A stretch of DNA of 64,000 bases from Bradyrhizobium archetypum (GTDB lineage: Bacteria > Pseudomonadota > Alphaproteobacteria > Rhizobiales > Xanthobacteraceae), in NCBI RefSeq assembly GCF_013114835.1, contig NZ_JAAVLW010000002.1, positions 62,001-126,000 of the forward strand, given 5' to 3'. The notes under the pieces are model-generated. The model did not search any database. It had not been told where the DNA came from and saw nothing but the letters and a program-made list of their open reading frames with translations. The position numbers were made by a program, and so were the translations under genes. Positions within the stretch are counted from its first letter, which is position 1. Each line of letters opens with the position of its first letter. Shown in pieces: positions 60,823 to 64,000 of this stretch.

Positions 60823-61341
60823 ATGGCACATCCCGCAGACGTGGCACGTGGCCGCAACATTGTTGCGCGCTGGTGCAGCCTTGCTGAGCAACGGTTGGAA
60901 TATCTCACTGAATTGTTCGAGACCGGGCGCTGGCGCCGCTTTCACAGCGAGCGCGAATTCCTTGAAAACATTCAGGAAGCCAAGACCGCCGTCGCAACGT
61001 GGCGTGATCTGTTGAGCCGCGAAGCCTCGCTCGACAACACGACGATCGACCTGGCCTGGCTCGGCCGCCGTCGAACGACGCCGCTGCCATTGACGCCACT
61101 GCCGCGCGATGAGGGCTATCGTGAGCCGGTTGTGCAGCTTCAGCCGCAACAGGCGCCGCCAGTCGCCGCCCCGGCGCGCCCGATTCCCGCTGATGTTCTG
61201 GTCGCGCGTGAAAGCCAGCTCGCCGTTGCAGACGAGGCGCCGGCGGTGCCCGACGCGCCCGCGCTGCAGGGGCTGCCATTCCAGGCGATCGATTTCGACG
61301 CGATGAAGGAGCGCTATCCGCTGCTGCGCAACGCGCTGTAG
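60823..61341 (+). CDS. TIGR03809-like conserved protein
   Basis: 172 aa. The N-terminal half, MAHPADVARGRNIVARWCSL, AEQRLEYLTELFETGRWRRF, HSEREFLENIQEAKTAVATW, matches what I recall as TIGR03809, a family of Bradyrhizobium and relatives. The second half is proline/alanine-rich and variable. Its function is not known. In the genomes where the family was defined it sits beside TIGR03808, as here. The ribosome-binding site is weak. The 480 bases between the subtilase and this gene hold the candidate sRNA. Confidence 0.75.
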   Translation: MAHPADVARGRNIVARWCSLAEQRLEYLTELFETGRWRRFHSEREFLENIQEAKTAVATWRDLLSREASLDNTTIDLAWLGRRRTTPLPLTPLPRDEGYREPVVQLQPQQAPPVAAPARPIPADVLVARESQLAVADEAPAVPDAPALQGLPFQAIDFDAMKERYPLLRNAL

Positions 61342-61361
61342 GCGGGCGAACAGGGCGCAAA

Positions 61362-62732
61362 TTAGCGCCGTACCGCATTGCCTCCAACCACCACCTGCGC
61401 ATAGCGTTGCGCGCCATCGGCCGAAAGATCGGTCGTAATCGTGCGGGCGTGGTCGAGCCCGACCACGGCGCCGCGCGGGGTTTCCGAAATCATGTTGTTG
61501 TTGACCAGCGCCGTTCCGGCGCCATGCAATACCGAAACGCCGACGCCGACGAAGGCCTTGCGGATCACATTGCCTGATATCGCGACATCGCGGAGATACT
61601 TGCCCCAGCCGGCGATGATGCCGAACGAGGGCGCATTCTCGATCACATTGCCTGTGACAGTCGAATCCGCCTCGACATAGATGCCGATCCCGGCGTCATC
61701 GTCGGGCGCGGTGCCGATCGGCCGCTTCGGCAAGAGATTACGGATGATGTTGCCCTGCACGACCGCGATGCGGCCGCCCTCGTTGAAATTGCACACGGAG
61801 ACGCCGACGGCGGCGCCATCCACCGTGTTGTTGGCGATCACCGCGGCTTCGAACGCGAATTCGGAATAGAGCGCGACCTCACGGACATCGCTGACGCTGT
61901 TGCCTATGATCTGGATGTTGGAAGCCGAATTGCCGCGCACCGCCGAATAGTCGCAATTCCTGATGCGGTTGCCGCGCACGATCACGTTGCCGGCGCGGAA
62001 GGCGTTGATGGCGTTGCCATACTGGCCGGAGCCGCCGGGACCGGCCTTGATGTCCTCGATGCGGTTGTCTACGACCAGCGTGCCGTCGTCACCGATCGCG
62101 GTGCGCAGGATCTCGATGCCATTGTCGTTGGTGTCGATAATGGTGTTGCGCGACACAATCAGGCCCTTCGCGTCGAACGACACGACCGCCGTGGTCGCGA
62201 TTTTCGTGAAGATGTTGCCGGAGATGTCGCCGGAGACCTGCTCGAGCCAGATGCCGTTGCCGCCGCTGCCTGTTATTTCGCAGCCGGTGATGCGGACGTC
62301 GCGGCCGCCGAGGCAATGAATGAGCCCGCGGCGCGTCGGCAACGGAATGCTGCCGCCGTCGAGCGTCAGGCCGGTCAGGCCGACGCTATCAGCACTTTCG
62401 CCCTGCAGCATCGAGGCGCCGCCGGTGAACACAAGCTTGCTGGCGCCGCGGACGCCGACCAGTTGCGTGCCGTTCGAAAGCCGCAGCATGCCGGTGCGAT
62501 AAACCCCCGGCGGCAGCGCCAGCGGCACTTGCGCGCGCGCAGCCTCGTCGATCGCGCGCTGCAGTTTCGCAGTCTGATCGTCGGGGCTGCCGGGACGCAC
62601 GCCATATTGCGTGACGTCGCGCCCAAACGTGGAGGTGAGGGGTGCGGTGCGCGCAGGCTCAGGCGACATCGCGAGCGCGCCGGCGACGCCAGCGGCGGAG
62701 GCTCCAATGAGATGGCGGCGGTTCATGTCCAT
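61362..62732 (-). CDS. TIGR03808-like Tat-exported beta-helix repeat protein
   Basis: 456 aa from an ATG at 62732 (MDMNRRHLIGASAAGVAGAL); the alternative is at 62726. The N-terminus has a twin-arginine signal (NRRHLIG). The rest is a right-handed beta-helix: parallel repeats such as GLIVSRNTIIDTNDNGIEIL, NVIVRGNRIRNCDYSAVRGN, IAVVQGNIIRNLL and DVAISGNVIRKAFVGVG, with N/G-rich turns. It matches the family I recall as TIGR03808, of unknown function. Such folds bind or cleave polysaccharide; the catalytic residues are not clear. Convergent with the TIGR03809-like gene, and the ends are 20 bases apart. Confidence 0.85.
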   Translation of the reverse strand: MDMNRRHLIGASAAGVAGALAMSPEPARTAPLTSTFGRDVTQYGVRPGSPDDQTAKLQRAIDEAARAQVPLALPPGVYRTGMLRLSNGTQLVGVRGASKLVFTGGASMLQGESADSVGLTGLTLDGGSIPLPTRRGLIHCLGGRDVRITGCEITGSGGNGIWLEQVSGDISGNIFTKIATTAVVSFDAKGLIVSRNTIIDTNDNGIEILRTAIGDDGTLVVDNRIEDIKAGPGGSGQYGNAINAFRAGNVIVRGNRIRNCDYSAVRGNSASNIQIIGNSVSDVREVALYSEFAFEAAVIANNTVDGAAVGVSVCNFNEGGRIAVVQGNIIRNLLPKRPIGTAPDDDAGIGIYVEADSTVTGNVIENAPSFGIIAGWGKYLRDVAISGNVIRKAFVGVGVSVLHGAGTALVNNNMISETPRGAVVGLDHARTITTDLSADGAQRYAQVVVGGNAVRR

Positions 62733-62909
62733 GGTTGATGACCCTCGCGCAATGCAGGTCACGGCATTCGCGTTTTCCCTAGGTATCGCGGAAATGCGGC
62801 TCCGCATCATGAAGACAGGGACGGGAGAAGACGAATGTTGGGGGTAGGGTTAATGTTAGGTGCGGGCGAGGAAAGATGATGGGCACGCTGCGCTTTGCCC
62901 CCTACAAGA

Positions 62910-63554
62910 CTATGAAACCCGTCGCGCCAGCCGCACCATCTCCAGCAGCATCGCTTCGCCGGCGTCGACCAGCTCTTCCAGCGTGATCCGCGAAAAACCC
63001 TTTCGTCGCGCTGCGCCACTGCGCGCGAGCGGCGGGATGTGAACGAAGGCGGCGAGGCGGGGGCCGTTGTCCGCGTTGACCGCCTCGACCGCGCGCCAGC
63101 TCAGGTAATTGCAGAGATAGCTGCCGGCGTCGCGCGAGGCGCGCGCATCGAGGCCCGTGCCCTTGGCAGCACGCAACAGCTTTGCGGTATGCGGACCGAA
63201 TCTTTGCGCATCGGCCCCGTCAGCGATCGAGCATTTGCGGGCGTGTGTCTGCGCGGCATCGGGCCACAGCACGGTGACAGCGTTGCGGGCGCGGGTCTCG
63301 ATCCGCAGGTACGCGGTGCGGGAGGCGAGGCCGAACATCAACAGCGCATGTGGCTGGTGTTTCTGCAGCGCGATTGGCAAATCGCGATCGACCGCGCTGT
63401 AGGTGACGGGGAATATGTGGCTGGAGAGCTCGACATCGGCGAAGGCAGGACGGCGCAGCCGTGTCAGCCGGCCCACCAGCGGCTGCGTCGGATTAAAGGG
63501 CGCGCCGGGAAACGGACCGAAGCCGGTGATGAGAATGCGAAGCTTTTCGCTCAC
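62910..63554 (-). CDS. Pyrrolidone carboxypeptidase-like (peptidase C15)
   Basis: 214 aa from a GTG at 63554 that overlaps the meaB stop (GTGA), coupling the two. The N-terminal LRILITGFGPFPGAPFNPT is the family signature (GFGPF). The catalytic triad is visible: E in AYLRIETRARN, C in GSYLCNYLSWRA and H in FVHIPPL. The family removes N-terminal pyroglutamate from peptides. This member is somewhat divergent. Upstream in-frame codons run into meaB and are not used. Confidence 0.85.
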   Translation of the reverse strand: MSEKLRILITGFGPFPGAPFNPTQPLVGRLTRLRRPAFADVELSSHIFPVTYSAVDRDLPIALQKHQPHALLMFGLASRTAYLRIETRARNAVTVLWPDAAQTHARKCSIADGADAQRFGPHTAKLLRAAKGTGLDARASRDAGSYLCNYLSWRAVEAVNADNGPRLAAFVHIPPLARSGAARRKGFSRITLEELVDAGEAMLLEMVRLARRVS

Positions 63555-64000
63555 CGCAGCCACTCCGCGATCTGTTCGGCGGCGACGGCCGGCGTGATGC
63601 GGCCCTCGGCGACATCGGCCTCGGTCTTCTTCACCTTCGAGCGGAGCGCGGCGTCGGAACGCAGGCGTGCCATCATGCGCTGCTCCAGCATCGACCACAT
63701 CCATTTCACCTGCTGCTCGCGCCGGCGGCCGGCGAACTCCCCCGACGCGTTCATGGCGGTGCGATGGTCCAGAATCTTTTGCCACAGCGTATCCATGCCG
63801 GCGCCGGTCAATGCCGAATAGGTCACGACCGGCGGATGCCAGTGCTCGGAGCGGGGGCTCAGAATATGTAGCGCGGAGCGATACTCGGCCGCCGCCAGGT
63901 TGGCGCGCTTGATATTGTCGCCGTCGGCCTTGTTGATCGCGATCATATCGGCGAGTTCGACCAGGCCTTTCTTGATGCCTTGCAATTCGTCGCCGGCGCC
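63551..64000 (-). CDS. meaB: Methylmalonyl-CoA mutase-associated GTPase MeaB, C-terminal part (partial)
   Basis: The last 149 codons are in the window; the N-terminus with the P-loop is beyond base 64000. The sequence GDELQGIKKGLVELADMIAI, NKADGDNIKRANLAAAEYRS, VVTYSALTGAGMDTLWQKIL fits the C-terminal half of MeaB/ArgK, the G-protein chaperone of methylmalonyl-CoA mutase. The NKADG motif is the guanine-binding NKxD. The stop overlaps the GTG of the pcp-like gene. Confidence 0.9.
   Translation of the reverse strand, partial: GAGDELQGIKKGLVELADMIAINKADGDNIKRANLAAAEYRSALHILSPRSEHWHPPVVTYSALTGAGMDTLWQKILDHRTAMNASGEFAGRRREQQVKWMWSMLEQRMMARLRSDAALRSKVKKTEADVAEGRITPAVAAEQIAEWLR

Noticed and set aside
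62860..62909. GGGCACGCTGCGCTTTGCCC-type repeat fragment
   Set aside because: Resembles a common intergenic repeat but too short and lacks a clear pairing arm here, so not listed as a feature.
1..64000. CRISPR arrays, rRNA, tRNA, insertion sequences, prophage
   Set aside because: No direct-repeat array, transposase, integrase, or cloverleaf-like RNA was found by reading.

Overview
This window is high-GC DNA from an alphaproteobacterium. It most resembles a Bradyrhizobium or Rhodopseudomonas relative (Nitrobacteraceae). Supporting this are a complete hopanoid locus, an imuA-imuB-dnaE2 mutasome under a GAAC-N7-GAAC LexA box, a TIGR03808/TIGR03809-like gene pair, an EcfG-type promoter, and many short palindromic repeats of the kind common in Bradyrhizobium. 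No rRNA, tRNA, CRISPR array, phage or insertion sequence was seen. It reads as core chromosome.

Layout. 1-12470: hopanoid lipid locus. hpnC(end)-hpnD-hpnE-shc-hpnG form a tight + strand operon ending at a strong bidirectional terminator. ispH-hpnH run on the - strand. hpnN (hopanoid RND transporter), a DUF2147 periplasmic protein and hpnO follow. Together they take two farnesyl diphosphates through squalene to hopene, then to adenosyl-, ribosyl- and aminohopanoids, and move hopanoids to the outer membrane. 12565-21691: metabolic and transport genes (GFA protein, GMC oxidoreductase, M20 amidohydrolase, OprB porin, ZntB/CorA, PiT phosphate transporter, VOC protein). 21949-29604: DNA damage island, with a DUF4130-UdgX fusion divergent from imuA-imuB-dnaE2. 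29693-43738: small unknown genes, a PilZ protein, a frameshifted heme-binding-like gene, an SDR, a CoA-transferase, a CzcBA-type efflux pair, an exported amidohydrolase, a kinase-like protein and a FAD oxidoreductase. 43798-49013: LysM protein, an overlapping three-gene unknown cluster, a decayed hydrolase and TolC. 49354-52918: CoA hydrolase/transferase, enoyl-CoA hydratase and a secreted protein. 53280-60287: two ECF sigma modules (sigma with NrsF; sigma with anti-sigma and subtilase) separated by DUF2336 and GGDEF genes. 60288-64000: a candidate small RNA, the TIGR03809/TIGR03808 pair, pyrrolidone carboxypeptidase and the end of meaB.

Most interesting: (i) a 133-nt palindromic repeat inserted in the same frame and orientation inside both imuB and dnaE2, adding about 44 residues to each, with a related inverted copy between genes; (ii) a LexA box between a UdgX fusion gene and the mutasome; (iii) a perfect EcfG-type promoter in front of hpnN; (iv) a sigma/anti-sigma/subtilase operon in which the anti-sigma periplasmic domain looks like a subtilase propeptide.

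Start codons were set by ribosome-binding sites and family N-termini where possible. Functions are assigned by recognising protein sequence; no database search was run.
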